Shown: piece by piece, positions 11,801-24,606 of the stretch
Position numbering within the stretch: position 1 is the first letter of the stretch
How the letters are laid out: the number at the start of each line of letters is the position of its first letter
NCBI GenBank assembly: GCA_948099385.1
Contig: CANUEZ040000024.1
Span: 24,711,001 to 24,775,000, forward strand
Source: Fasciola hepatica
Taxonomy: Eukaryota > Platyhelminthes > Trematoda > Plagiorchiida > Fasciolidae
Direction of reading: 5' to 3'
DNA length: 64,000 bases
Program-made: the position numbers and the translations under genes
The notes under the pieces: generated by a model
The model's database searches: none
Told to the model about the DNA's origin: nothing
Seen by the model: the letters and a program-made list of their open reading frames with translations, nothing else

Positions 11801-14580
11801 CCGCTTTCAGTGTTACTTCAAATGAGCTTCCAAAACTTCTGGTCCGGCTCTATCAGACAGTTGCAATCCAGCTGCCCCTTTCGTGAATTTCACTGGTCAC
11901 AGCATTTACTGACTCACCGCCATGAACTCTTAACCAGCCACCCATTTTCGCGCTTCCCGCCGCCCAGCCAACATCCCTTTTCCAAGCCTCCTATTGTGGA
12001 CAACACCAGCGGGTCGAATAAATTCAATATCACCCACTTACTGTGCAGTTTATCTCCACACTGACTCTACCTGGTCTCTCGTCGATGGAAACTCCAACTC
12101 ATTGACGGCCCTGTCACCGCCAAGCCTAGCTCTATCCGTCACGCCATCACCAGCGCCGTCACCAGTACGGATAATATCACTTCACCACCAGTGCGTTCTT
12201 GTACACACAAAGTTTTGTCCCTTGCTCACTAAACAATCCTCAACAACACACCATGACGCTGATAGCCTAAGTGGCAAGATGCGGCTTTCACCAACTTTCA
12301 CTAACTTTCGATCAATCTTTAACAAGCCTAATCATCTGAAACACGTCACTGGAAGCTCATTTAGAAGCCACTGCAACTGAATGTGGGCTCAGTGAAATCA
12401 ATCTCACTGGTGATATCTCTTCGATGGATCACAGAGTCCTCAGAGCCAGTGAAACTGGCTGATGTGGAGGCGGAATGCCGGTATATGCAAGCCAAATCCT
12501 TCCAGGAACTACCCAGCTACAGCCTGCGTTGGACTCCATTACTGACTCACTACGGCTCACTATCAAATACACAACTGGCATAATCCACTCTGGATGCCCT
12601 TACCACCCAAATTCAGCCAGTAAATCTGAGCTGTCACTTTCATATGACGCCCTTGAACGCAGTGCTCCCTTCTATCCTGGGCCCAAGACTGTTGGTACTG
12701 ACTTTGGTTTTTATGTTATTTGAGGGTCCAAAAGTTTGGTTCCTTCAAACCTCATTGAATTCGCCTCCAGTATTCACTTGGGGGGTGGGTGCATTTCAAC
12801 AGCATCTATCGGGAAAGTTAACATTTGACACTCGATATCTCGGATGCTTTGGTTTTGATCACGCAAAACTTTCCTTGCGGCGACCAGCGACTGGTTTTTA
12901 GTGACCTTCATCTTCCTCATCTGCTCTTAATTATCTACCCTGCCCTAAATAAATGAAAATCCTCAACGGTGAATTGCTACACTCTCTTATAAGAAAAACA
13001 ACGGGTTGCCTCTCAGTTAGCCTTCGACGAAGTCTACACCGAAAAGGCAAACCGTCTGTTAAATCTGCCTCCCATGATTTCCTACGCCGGTGTTCTAAGA
13101 TCGAAGCTTTCCTCCGTAGGAAGCGAATACCGTGAGCTACAGATGCTCTATACCCAGCTCACCCATTTCTCTCTTTACGCAAGTTAGAACCGTCTCTCTC
13201 GCAACATTCACATCAAAACCGAAACGGCCCTTCCTGAAGGAGATAAAAGGCTCCCTACCATTTTAACAGCACACTGACAATCCCAAAATCATATAAGGCT
13301 CCGAATACAGATTCCAAGTCAGCCGTCCAATACATGGTGTACCTGATGAGATGTCTGTTATATCACCTGGGAAAGTTCCGAAGCTTTGACCTCTACTTTT
13401 TCTCTACAAAACTTTAAATCCATCACTTCCAAATTTCAACGATGACTCCTTTCTGTCCATTGCTCCCCTTGAAATCAGGACAATCTCGTGGGTTCTGTCG
13501 CATTACAGAGCAGCAGACTATCCGGGACCTCAAGAACTGCCTTCAGCAGCTGTCGCTAACGGCGGCCTCGATTAACCAATGCCATCGCTCGACCTTTTCA
13601 CCCTATCGATGAGTCCCAGCTCAGCGCCTTCTAACTAAAAACTGTCAAATGTCCTCTTTTTGTATAAAATGATAGTCGCATGAATGGTCCAATCACCGTT
13701 CGATGACTACCACACCCATTGTCTTCGGAGTGATGGAAAAGCTGGCGAAAGGTTGCCTGGGTAACTATTTCCCTGAGTTCATCCTACCGAATACTAGGCA
13801 GCATGGATTCCTTGAACCCATCTCTCGTCATGCCCGCAAACTTAATCGCCAAACTCCACGTGCCAAACACGCAACTCACCCTATAGATTTTGTGGCTTTC
13901 TACCCTGGTACATCTAAAGCCTATGCCCTCAGCCCTCGTCCACACCTCCCCAAAGTACTTTCCATTGGAACTACTGGTCCCTTCTTTCCTGGTTTTATTC
14001 TTATTCATCCTACATGTGGCAGGCTGTTCTTATTGGCGGGGGTAACTTTACCCTTGAGCCAGCTGCTAGTGGTGCTCAAAAGAACGACTTACCCTGTGTT
14101 TTACTCTTGTGCATCTGCGAGGAATTTAGGGTGGTGCCCTGAGCCAGTCCCTTTTCCCCCGCTGATAACATTGAATTTGCTATCTCCTTCAAGCCCAGTG
14201 AAGCTTCCATTGCGTTGGGGAACTTTTGTGCTGACCTTTCTGCCCTCGATTGATGAAATCTTCTTCAAGTAAATATGAGGAACTAAACTAAAGATTTCGC
14301 CTACCCTATTGTTCCCTAACCACCGGTGGGCCACAAGTTGTATTCTGCTACTTTTCGCGGTCGCCTAAATCAATCAGCCTCTCTGATATTTTCTGGACAT
14401 TCTGAGACTCGATCTGCGTGGGTTAGGAGTAACCTATCCTATTTTCCGATAGTCAAAGCCGCCTTAATTGAAGTCCACGCCTACAAATCACGCACCAGAC
14501 CCTTACTTAGTTGCTGCCCGTTATCCACGGAAGGTGGCCAAACTTCATATGATTACTGGGGAAGAATTCGAATGCTCTTT
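8891..14580 (-). repeat. Right arm of giant inverted repeat 1
   Basis: Reverse-complement partner of 1176-6865, with paired positions summing to 15756. The plus strand of this arm is visibly rich in C and T, and the same bias continues past the arm end to about 17200. The outer end fades: the last 30 bp carry several mismatches before similarity stops near 14580. The inner end begins straight after a triplet tract. No protein domain was recognised in any frame; the longest frame is the 189-codon mirror at 13703-14272. Confidence 0.93.
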
Positions 14581-17500
14581 GCCAAAATAACACATAATAG
14601 TCAGCTGTTTTGTCCTGTGGAGCGAGCTAACAAATCCTCCAGCTGGAACACTTGAAGTTTTTTCACCTGAAACTAAATCTATTCTTCTTGCTCAGCAGAT
14701 TGCATCAACTATTCCTCTTCCGTGAGCCGCCCAGCTTCTCACCTGAAATCAGCCCTCTCCCCCCCCCCGTTTTTATTGGCTTTTCACGGACATCACGCGG
14801 CCAGAGAAGACCACCCTAGTGTCCTATTTATTCTTTGAGGCTTATTTTAGAACATGGAACTAGCCTTCTTTGAATATTCGTCCTTTTCTGACAAAAGCAT
14901 CTTCAAACCTGGAGTGTCAACTCAGTGAACCTTTACTCGGATCCGTCAGCAGGCAAATGCTGAATTCTCTTAATATCAAGGCTTTTGAGAATGATATCGG
15001 CTTCTCATCAGTTAGGTACTATCAACTCGCTTCTACCTCTGGTAAATTTCCTTATAGTTTGATCTCACTTACTTTTGTTTATGTTCCACTATGGCAACGT
15101 TGGCTAATTCTGTTCAGCATCCTAACCCAGCCTTTATTTATGAATCCTATCGGTTATTTCTTCCCCGGCACTTCATTCTACTTCTGTCAGCGTATTCTAC
15201 TTGTTCCACTCTTACCTTGGCCAACTTTTACAGCGGTTTCCTTGAGAACCACTTTAATCACTTTTGGGCTTTTCTGCCTTCTCTCAGTCTATCTCACTCC
15301 TGTTTGTTGGCAAATTATTTGGTTTTTAGAACTCCTTTGCGCCTATTAACCTGGCTCCGTTCCTAAGCTTTCTCCTTTCCTACGAACTTCATCCCATCCT
15401 TGCATGGGCATTCTTATTTCCTTTCATGCTTGAGATTTGTCCCGCGATACATTCCCTCCATTAGATTATGTGTCTACTGCCTGCTGGCTCTCTCAGTTTT
15501 GCTGACGTGATACATCGCCCAAGCATTTTCCTCTATTTTCACAGGTCCCACCGTATTCTTACTTAACTATCCCACCTTTGTTCCTTGTAAATGCTCTCAG
15601 TCACACAGGCTTTCATTTTCTCTTTTTTGTTTTCCACTGGTTCTCTAATGCCTCTAGTTCACACGAACCCCGCTCGTCGTCCTATCTGTTCCTGCACTTT
15701 AAACCATTCCACACCTATCATTTAAAATCACCGTATCTTTCCCCATCTAGATCCTTTGTATCGCCACGGTTTTCCTGCTCCCAGTGTATACTCCCATCTT
15801 CTTTGGCTTTTTCATGCCACTGACCCAGTTGTTTGTTGAATTTGGTCTATTCTAACCAGCCAGTTGCTGTCTTACTATTTCTCATTTTTTTCAAACCTCA
15901 AAGTGGTCTCACAAGGCTTTTAGCATTTTATTCTATCTCAAAATTTATTTAAACCCCTAAGTCTCTTTTTTCTGCTAACTCTGATTTTGTCTAGTTCCTT
16001 TTGCCAGTGACTCAGTAGGACGCTTAATTCCCTCACAGTTTGCTCACCTTTCCTTCTGCTCTATACACTTCTGCATTTTCTACGGAATTCATCGTAGTCT
16101 CAATCTAACGTTCAATAATGCTTGAATTTCTTCCCACAAATCGTAGTCGTTTAGTTCAGCTGCCATTTGCAGCCGACAGCTGGTCATCGAATCTTTGTTT
16201 TTCCTTCCGCTTGATCACCTGTTTCATTTTTCAGTGAGCTTTCACACAATCTTGTCAGCATACACTGGCTTCTGCATCCCCTTCCGCTCAGTCTTTATCG
16301 AAGTTTGACTATACTTTCCTGGTGCAACTGCCAGACTGCTCCTTGGTTCCATTTTTACAGATACCGCAGTTTCCAAGCTGACCAAATTTCACCGCTACTT
16401 GCTCATTGTAGTGCCCTACCGCACGACTGATCCGAAGGAACTGTATCGGTGCATTTAGTCTTCTCCTTTAACTCGCCGTCAGATTCGTTGACCACACCAT
16501 CAAAAATACTGGTGACAGACTTAACTTCTCCCAGGATGCTAAAGGCTCCCGCTACCCATGATGTTTTCTGTACGCCGTTCGCTTCCTTATTCCTGAGCGC
16601 TAAGCACGTCTCCCTGTATGATCGGTCTATGTCACTCTAATTCTCTATCACGTGACACTTGTGCGCTTAGACCGAATGCACTAGACAGACATCATAGCCT
16701 ACAGCTGGCCTATTCTCAATATATCCGGAAGTGCTCACTTATCTGCCTTCTGTGCCAACTGTAACTGTGTGATCCTTTTGTAAGTGTGAGTGAGACCCAC
16801 CGATGCTGAACGCGTTCAGGTCTGCCGTTTTCCATCCCCTGAGGCTCTTATTCAGAAACCAATCCTTGTACTTTTATGCCCTTCCTCACTTTCCAACTTG
16901 ATCTTCTCCCGATCCACCTTCCTGCTCCTAACGGCTTCGCTTAGACGTTTGTTTTCTCCTTTCAGAAATGTTCTTTCTCATTTTTCAAATTTTTGGTCCA
17001 TTTCTTCCATGTATGACTCCTTATTAGGGTCACTGCTTATTCTTTCTCATTGCCACCACCTTCCTGTGATTCCTCGTAATAGCAATATGTGTGTCTTATC
17101 ATACTTGATCCACTTATGCTCAGCCAATCGGGCATTCAAGCTTACCTCTAATGCCTCGAAAAGTACCACTGTTATTATCCTTGTAAAATATTTCTGCCAA
17201 GTTAATTAAGAATTTTTTTACGGAACTTCAATACTTTTGTGGAGAACCACCAAGGAAAGGCGACTGTAACTTCAGCAGTCCTATGCCTAGCGATGATAAC
17301 CTTAAACCAGTGTAATTCAAACCTTCGTTTGAAGGGGTAGTGATATTCCTTTTGTAAGTCAGGCACAAGCCCGTGGTTTGATCTGGTGTTACCTTTTTCG
17401 ACTTTCCGACTTCACTATTTACGGCGACTCCGGAAACAACAACACAATCTCTAATCCTTCGAGTTCACTTTCAGAGTTCTAGCTTCATTTTGTGAATCTT

Positions 17501-18519
17501 GATTTTCTCACCCGCCGCGGGAACTTCCTCTTCCATCAGTCACCTCTGATAAGTTTGGTGCATCACCGGAGACAGGATGAGGCCTAAATAATCTGGATTA
17601 ACTTTACCTTCTTTTTTGTCGAGAAAGGCTGGGTCAAGAGCCAGTCTGTGTGCCAGCGGCCTTAAGGCACTAGCAACACATTCAACATCACGCTGATTAT
17701 CAATCGCCAACTGCTCACAATTAGGCTGAAAAGATCCATTGACAGAATAATCAGAATAACGGCGAACCGACTGACCTCACCAAACAGGAAGGGTTCTTCA
17801 TATCGACCCACTTCCACCAGGTTGGGAAGGATGTGAGTCCTCGCACACATCCGGATTCCCTTTAGGTTTAAAATCACTCCGGAAACGGGCTTGAATCGGC
17901 TTCACATGATAATTTTCCGGTGTGCGAGGTTTCCAGTGATGTGTTGCAGTCGATCGTTAGAAAGGTTTTTGAGCAGTGCCTATTTTGCACAGTTTGGGGA
18001 CAAGAAAAGCACGCTCCTACATGCTTAACTCCAATTCACTTTGGTAAAGGGATCCATAGGGACGTCTTTATAAGCTACCGGATAGCCGGAGGCAAATAAT
18101 TAGGGTCTTACTAGTTATGTGGTGGTATTTGCAACATACTCTTGTGAATGTCCTTTTCCATTACTCTTAAGTACTTGTGCTTTTCAGACTGACTTGTTCT
18201 TGCTGATCCTAGAACAAATAAGGCACATATCAAGCAACACAATTAAAAGCTTGCTTGGATTGCGCTCGTATGTTCCGCGACACCCGTTTGATTTGGCCTC
18301 CGGTTGCCACGATGGTGGTATCTGGAAGAGACTTTTGCCGAATTCCGATTCCCCTTGTTAAACAATGAGGACGTACAGCGCGGTTTTGTGCATAATTTAC
18401 ATGCCTAAATTTGGTAATTCAGTACCATAGAACCTGAGAATCAATCTTGTTTTGGCTCTGGGAATCGTTGATCTGGCTACGGGTCACCCACAATCGGAAT
18501 AACCCTTACACCATTACAT
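14581..18519. other. Unassigned, pyrimidine-rich on the plus strand to about 17200
   Basis: No element or gene is supported. From 14581 to about 17200 the plus strand is rich in C and T runs. The longest open frame there, 159 codons at 14870-15349, is hydrophobic and is best explained by the base bias. At 17549-17785 the minus strand has a protein-like open stretch, listed separately. The rest shows nothing recognisable. The region could be intronic or intergenic. Confidence 0.4.
17549..17785 (-). other. Possible coding fragment, unknown
   Basis: About 75 sense codons are open on the minus strand, with no initiating methionine at the head. The composition looks protein-like and unlike the surrounding pyrimidine-rich DNA: it includes RDVECVASALRPLAHRL and DPAFLDKKEGKVNPDYL, with balanced charged and hydrophobic residues. 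No family is recognised. It could be an exon, or a piece of a retroelement gag. It ends with a TGA, and the next frame segment is broken by further stops. Confidence 0.22.
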
Positions 18520-18680
18520 CCGATCGGTAGCAAACACACGAGCGCAAACCGCGAGCTATGGCAGTGTCCAAAACCAAATATGTCCACATCACGAGCGGAG
18601 CAAGCTGTTAGACGGTAGCCAAATTTAGAGCGCTTCGTTCGTGGCATCAACTATGACGTCCTGAGTCAGTGAAAAGATAG
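18520..18680. repeat. Dispersed repeat, copy 2 (pair with 110-270)
   Basis: Direct-orientation relative of 110-270, sharing the blocks cagtgtccaaa, cacatcacg and caagctgtta. It is not part of any element identified here. No terminal repeat, tail or target-site duplication was visible. Confidence 0.5.
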
Positions 18681-20100
18681 AGTGAGCCATAAGGAGCAAA
18701 GTTTGATGTAAGGCGGACTTCGCAAGGCAACTAAGTAAGCAATCTTAGTACTGGTTTTACCACAACCTGAGCAGTTTTTCAGTTTTTCCGAGCACACCCG
18801 AAGCCCGATCCAACACATACGTGGACAGCAGACAGCATCGAAGAAGGGGCAAAGCGCACCAAGTGTGTACCCCAGGAGCCGTCCCCAAGACCACAAATCT
18901 TGCCTGTGGACTTTGTGTGGCACCACTTCAGGCTCCTCAGTCAGGCCCGCACTGAGTTCCGGAACAAAAATTTGCCATATCATATCTCCTAGGGGTAAAC
19001 CACAGATGGATTCCGTAGATGGGATAGTGGAGGTTTTTATGGGTGCGAAAGTGTCATTTTATTCACCTCACTTCCCTCCGCCTTCCGTTGCTACGCCCGC
19101 GCCCAGGTCTGCCGTACCAACGCCACGGACTGAACAAATTCCGAACACCAGACACAACACGACCATCACTTTCGGGAAGTGCGAATACCTGCATGATTTG
19201 CTGATACCATTTCGTCTACACCTAACTATGAGTCTGGCTTTGTAGGTAGAATGAATATCTTTTGTCAAAAAAGAGAGAGAAAGTGCAATTTTTACAGGCT
19301 TTGTTAGTTTTCCTTGAGTCTCGAGCCGCATGGAACGATCACAGTTACACTGGTCTTAGTCTCCCTTGCCTTCAGTGTTCCTTTACTGGACAATGACTTT
19401 TTTGTTGGTAGTCCATCCATCTGCGACTACTGGTGGGATGGGTGAAGAGAAGTCAGCTTTGTGTCACCGCCCTTAACCGTGTAGAGGTTTGGCACTCCTA
19501 GTCTTTTTATGGCTGCTCCGCCCCGCTTTTACTCATACACAACCCCCTGCAACGACTCTGCGCACTTGACTAAAATAGAGAACATTTACTTGCAGCAAGT
19601 GACGGGGTAACTGCCTATCCATGAAGCCGTCAAGCAGACGAGAAAATGTACCACCCCGAATCTCTCCCCTCCACCTCTAACATAAATAGCCCATTGGTTA
19701 CCTTTATCCTTGTTGTTGTCATTAACGTCCGTTTTTTTCCAAACTTGTGAAACTTTCTCAAAGAAGAACAAACACGATCAAAGTTTGGAATATCGAAGAA
19801 ATCTGCCAGTCTTTTCAACTCAATTCGGTTCCAGGAATTGAAGGCTGTATGCCTGAATGTCCAGATTCCTGCACTGGTGAGCTCCCTGGACCCCCCGGTG
19901 CCTCGATAATTGGAAGGAACTACTCTCTTTCAGTACTTGGTTAAATTTTTCAGGGTTCAGGTTAGATCTCCAGACCCGTTTCTCTTCAAACGTATTTAGG
20001 ATCACAGCTGTTAGTCACACACACACCTCAAGGTCAATCTCCCCTGTACTAAAGATAGTATAGTAAGGAGTGGTAGTTACTGGGTGAAGGTTCCACAAAC
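18681..20100. other. Unassigned stretch
   Basis: Several short open frames overlap on both strands, up to 126 codons at 18865-19245 on the plus strand, but none shows a known domain. A short CA run lies near 20019. No terminal repeats or RNA genes were seen. Confidence 0.4.
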
Positions 20101-20119
20101 GTTGAAGTTTAAGGAACCA

Positions 20120-20720
20120 CTGAGTTTTCTACAAAAGCGGTAGTAGACTCCTGATCATACTTCTCCAAACACAGTCATCCACATCTTATCTAATCTCCTT
20201 CTGAACTCAGCCGCTGTGCTCGTGCTTACCACATCCCCTGGTGGCCTATTCCAGTAATTAACAACCCTGGCTGCGGAAGACTGGCTTCTGATTTGAATCA
20301 AAGTTCTCTCTTCCTTAATTGTCAATACATGCCCTCTTAGACAGCCATTCCCTCACAGCTCAACTGGGGCCCCTCTGTGACCTCGTGCTTCCGGAAGTCC
20401 TTCTAGTATTTTGAAGGTATTATGGGGCAACCACGTCTTCTTCTTTCCAGAGAAAATAGCCCTGGTGCTCCAACCTCTGCCTGCAGCACAGATGTCCGCA
20501 TTGTGCCAACCATCGAGTGAATTGCCGTTGTTGCTTCCCGACGGCCTTAATGTCCCTCAATAAATATGGCCTTCAGGCTTGGACACGGTTTTCCAGATAT
20601 CACACAAAAGTACAACGGTAATAAGACCCTCGGTTACATAGAGCTGACCGCACTCCTTAACTGACGCAGGGTTCTGCGTGCTTTCTGCATTACTTTCTGG
20701 CACTGACGACTTGGCTTGAT
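20120..20720 (-). mobile_element. CR1-like LINE, 3' end fragment
   Basis: On the minus strand, 20150-20345 translates without stops to a segment with LRGH, then IRSQSSAARVVNYWNRPPG, then STAAEFRRRLDKMW. This is the characteristic C-terminus of CR1/Jockey-type reverse transcriptases (RGH...FFSQRVVNxWNxLPxxVV...FKxxLDxxW). The thumb region upstream (20345-20720) aligns only loosely and carries stops and frameshifts. No RT palm is present, so this is a 5'-truncated, inactive copy. Confidence 0.7.
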
Positions 20721-21339
20721 TTCAGCGCTTACACACAACTCGTTTCTCGAGGTAGTAATTTTATTGCCAAGTCACGAAGGAACCACGTCTTGTCATTTCA
20801 AGCCAAGCTGCTTCTGACTCGACTGAAAACGTGGCAAGCTAGTCTGAGTGCCCCCGGTCTTCTGCCGCTCAGTGCTCTTTGGGCCACAGATTTGCATAAA
20901 CGGCTTCGTGGCTGTCGACTTCGGTTACCTAACCATCAGCGGGGAGTATTTTGACTCTTGACTATACCTAATAATCGCCTTTTCACAACGATGGCCTCGC
21001 TAGCTCTGCGCGCTAAGGTCCCTTCCTTCATTTTTCCTTGCAAAATCTCAGAAAAAACACTGTTCTTCCATTCTTCGGGAACGTGAATGACCAGGGAGCT
21101 CGCGGTGATAGAACATGGGCAAAGTTGGCAAGACGGCTTCCCTTTCTGTGATAAGAAATGAGATTTAATTGATTCATCAGTTTCGCTAGGCGGCGTAAAG
21201 AGCTACACAAGTCACATAGCAACAAAAGCGGACTGAGAGTGAGGAAGCAAAACCTCCTTCTTCCACAATATAAGGCTTTTAACTGACTGCATATGGAATG
21301 TTGCTTCCAATCCTGAAGGCAGCACAGCCGGGGAAGTTA

Positions 21340-21560
21340 GCTCATTAAATCAGGTGCAACGCTGTTCCACTGGTTGGTTCGACCATTGCAGAGTGTTCAA
21401 GTATATGAAAAGATTGAAAGAGCTAGATCTATTCCCACTACGGAGGGGAGGCGGGAAAAGAGGTTTGACTGGAGACTCCGAATGCTCAAGGCAACCTCCG
21501 AGGCCGTGGGAAAGAACCAGTGGTTCTTCTATCCCGTGATAAGAGCAACAATGACAGAGT
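21340..21560 (+). mobile_element. CR1-like LINE thumb fragment
   Basis: The plus strand reads QRCSTGWF, then YMKRLKELDLFPLRR. This matches the CR1 thumb pattern QRxATxMV...YExRLxxLDLFPLxxRR. The next frame continues with a KRFDWRLRMLK-like stretch, in place of the family's RGDLIxTYxIL. It precedes, rather than follows, the RT palm found at 22030-22420. It therefore belongs to a separate truncated copy or to a rearranged one. Confidence 0.5.
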
Positions 21561-21659
21561 GCGTGGGCTAATTAAAAAGAGTCAAAGAATACGGATTGGA
21601 AGACTATCTTTCATAGCTGGTGTGGTAAATGTCTGCTGAATTCGGGGGTTGAAACTGCG

Positions 21660-22835
21660 CCAACTACCGATTTGAAAGAAGGTCCTGACAGAGCACGAAA
21701 GTACAGGGCTGAGTGCCAAAAGGCATATGCTATGCTCAGCAGCTGTGCAGGGTTTCCGCCGATCCCCACTTCTATTCTGGTCATGGAGTTCTATCGGGAC
21801 GAGGTGGGGTATAGAGACGGGTGTCTGTTCCGCATTACCGTCTTTCCAGGGACTCAGCTGTACGAAGCATCACTTAGAGAAAGGCAACGCTGTTAGGAAT
21901 TTGCAGGACCGGACAGCGTTGAGAGGCCGAAAACTACCGGCCACTTGACTCAACTCAGTACCAAGCAAGCTCCCGTAACAAACGTTAGGGGACAGATCTT
22001 TAGGCACCAGGCTCCTTGTGACCTCATATTAGGTACGCAGCATGGATTTGTAACGGGACGATCTTGTCCGACGAACCTCCTGCTGTACTCTGATGGGGTA
22101 ACCAAGTGCCCGGGCAAAGTTCGGTTGACCGAGATCCGTTGCGCGGGTTTAGGCAAGGTGTCTGGCCCCTGGGACCGCAGGTTCCTGAACTTCAGGCCGC
22201 TTTATGTGGAAACCTTTTGAAAGACAATGCAATGGGTAAGTAGCTTTCTAACAGGACGAAGGCTTATTGCTTGGAGGGGTAGTCATGCCTCGAGATCGAA
22301 GGTTGTACCAAAAGGGGTGCCACAGATCTCGGAGATTGGCCCTCCGCTCTTCCTCATCGTTGCCAACTATCTAACACATGAACTGACGAAATCTAACTTA
22401 CCTTTACCGATGACTTCAATATAGCTAGAATAGATATGAATATTTAAGTGTCGTCAGTAAAACCTGGAAGCGCAAGTGGAACCCTCCACCAAGCCTAGCC
22501 TAGCACCGAAGCTTGGCTATGAACATAGTGAACAACAGGAACGGTCTAGGGTCATTTCAATCGGTCCCTCAGATCAAGCTCTTGGGCAAAGCACTGGAAC
22601 ACCGTTTGTGATCATGGAAGAGGTGCATGGTAGCAGAGAAATTAGCCAGGAAATAACTCTACCGAGTGAGTTCCGAGGTCCCTTGTTGGAGGCAGGAGAT
22701 TTTTGTTCCAATCCACTTGGTCGTATTTACGCCACAGCATGTGAGCCCGGGTATCGCACAACCAGAAGGATATAGGCTTTCTCGAAGGAAGCAACGGTTG
22801 GCCACTATAACGGAGACTGAATAAAGGGGATTAGC
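21660..22835 (+). mobile_element. CR1-like LINE RT, 5' part of a copy interrupted by BEL
   Basis: Plus-strand RT palm. QHGFVTGRSCPTNLL lies at about 22038-22080, a VPKGVPQ..GPPLFLIVAN block at 22308-22370, and the catalytic box as FTDD (22403-22414) in place of FADD. Further on, frames align with the CR1 segment leading to the thumb (AEKARK, then GIAQP and KQRL near 22760-22800). The line breaks exactly at the left LTR of the BEL element (22836) and resumes after its right LTR at 29578. Frameshifts and stops make it inactive. Confidence 0.7.
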
Positions 22836-23202
22836 TGTAACGACCGGCCGTGGAAACCCCTTCCTTCCCCAGAAACACTGCAGTTTCGTGTCTCCTCGAC
22901 ATCGGTCACTCGGTAATGCTATTGGCTTGCTTTTATGCACTGCATGTTTTCGTAAACCAACGTTTGCTTGTTCGCGTCCAGCGCGCCACGCTGTCATATC
23001 CTTTTTTGGACCTGCACGACACACGCGCTCCTTTCTCGCACGCCGCAATTCGGTTCTCGTTTTCTGAGTCCCTGTAGATGCATGAATTATGTTCGTATCT
23101 ACTTTATGTCATCGTTCATTTAATAATCTAATATCGTAGAGTTTCACGGATAATCACCTTCTGGTTTCGGGGTCCATTTCGAATTCGGCTGCTTACTGCT
23201 CA
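22836..23202 (+). repeat. BEL/Pao left (5') LTR
   Basis: Direct repeat of 29211-29577 at constant offset 6375, with about six differences in 367 bp, three of them in the last 12 bases. It starts with TG and ends near CA at 23202, although the exact end is uncertain because the two copies begin to differ at 23193. No TATA box or polyadenylation signal was assigned. Confidence 0.88.
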
Positions 23203-23254
23203 AAGACGACCTTAAATACTCAGTTGATCGACTTGGAGCGAGGAAGTCAGCAGC

Positions 23255-24580
23255 ATGCCAAGAAAGGGGTCGAAGCAATTGGAATCTCGGCAGGAAGCAA
23301 TACGGCAAGTCACTGAGGAGGTTTTGGGCACTTTTATTCTTCAGTTAATACTAGGTCACTTGGTCCCGTCAGTGCTGGCTCATGTAGTGCCGAGGGTAAT
23401 ATGAATTACAAGAATATTGATCGATTAAGGTTGATGATATTGGACCTAGAACAATAACCTTTATCGACCAGGCAACAGGCCCGGGAAGCAGAAGCGAAGC
23501 ATAGATAGAACGAGCCTGAGCGAAAGGTCAACGGCTATGACCTATCCGATAGATCAGGACAAATTAAAATAGGAAACTCTGCGCCGGTCGTCGAATATAA
23601 AACATCGACTCAACCAACAATCGATCTGCCAAGAGTAGAACTGACAGTTCTCGACGGACTATCTGAACGCCGCAGCAGGCTCATCAGGCAGTTCGAAACT
23701 TTCGTGTTAAACGAGATAACCCATCCCGGACAAAGGCTCCTCTACCTGGCTCAATACTGCTGAGGCCGAGCGAGGGAAGCTATCGATTGGTGTGCCATGC
23801 TGGACTTGGAACAAGGCTACCTACGGGCAGGGAAGATTTTGAGGGACCTGTTCGGCCAGTCGTTCGTGGTAGCCCGTAACTGAATAGAGGGCCCGATGTT
23901 GGAGGCCAAAAAACCAAGGGCAACGCCTATACAAAGGCCAATCTAGTGGTCAAAATGCAGAACTGATCAGTAGCCCTCGGCCATTTGGGTAACGGGGCTT
24001 ACCTCAATGCAATGCATACCTTAGAGTGCGCAGTCCGTCACCTCTCTCCCGAACTAAAGGATCGATGGGCGGAAGAAGCGGGACGAATAAGCCAAGGCGA
24101 CCGTGAGGATAACTTCGAAGACGGCCGAATACTTGGACAGATAAACCAGGGTAGCCGGCAGTCGATTTGGCTGACTCATCCGGGACGGTAACCGGGTAAA
24201 CAAACCTAGGGCTGGCCAGGCTAAAACCACTGAACGGGAACATCCGAGGTGTCAGCCTTGGACCATTGCACACGCCATTTCACGCAAGACTGTAGAGCAT
24301 CCAAGTTGCTGGTACTGTGACGCTAGCCATGGGCTGCTAGAATGTCCGAGGTTCAACAAAGCCACAATAGACGAACTTTGGAGAATGGCAAGGATGACGG
24401 GAGCGTGCTTCACATGCCTCAACACCATAAAACGGGCGGCAGTTTGTCGAACAAAGACCAGACGTGGTCACTAGGTTAGCGCGGGCAGATACCATCGATT
24501 GTTACACCAGGCGAAAGAAGCAACACCAGGGACAAACACCAAGCCCGGTGTTATTTGTTTAACCTCGAGGTCTACCAGTA
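23255..24580 (+). pseudogene. BEL/Pao gag remnant
   Basis: Gag forms the virus-like particle that packages element RNA. A candidate start lies at 23255, but stops and frameshifts follow. Recognisable blocks include HPGQRLLYLAQYC (23720-23762), FGQSFVVARN at about 23850-23880, and a 68-codon open piece at 23985-24191 with LNAMHTLE and LKDRWAEEAGRIS, typical of flatworm-type BEL gag. A zinc knuckle CWYC-x3-H-x4-C sits at 24307-24345, with a following Cys-rich segment (ACFTCL). The product could not be made as one protein. Confidence 0.72.
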
Positions 24581-24606
24581 AACCAGTGCGTTAAGGAGTA
24601 GTTGCC

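Noticed and set aside
14870..15349. 159-codon hydrophobic open frame as a membrane protein
   Set aside because: It lies in a CT-rich tract where Leu, Phe, Ser and Pro codons are expected by chance, and a second frame is open over the same bases.
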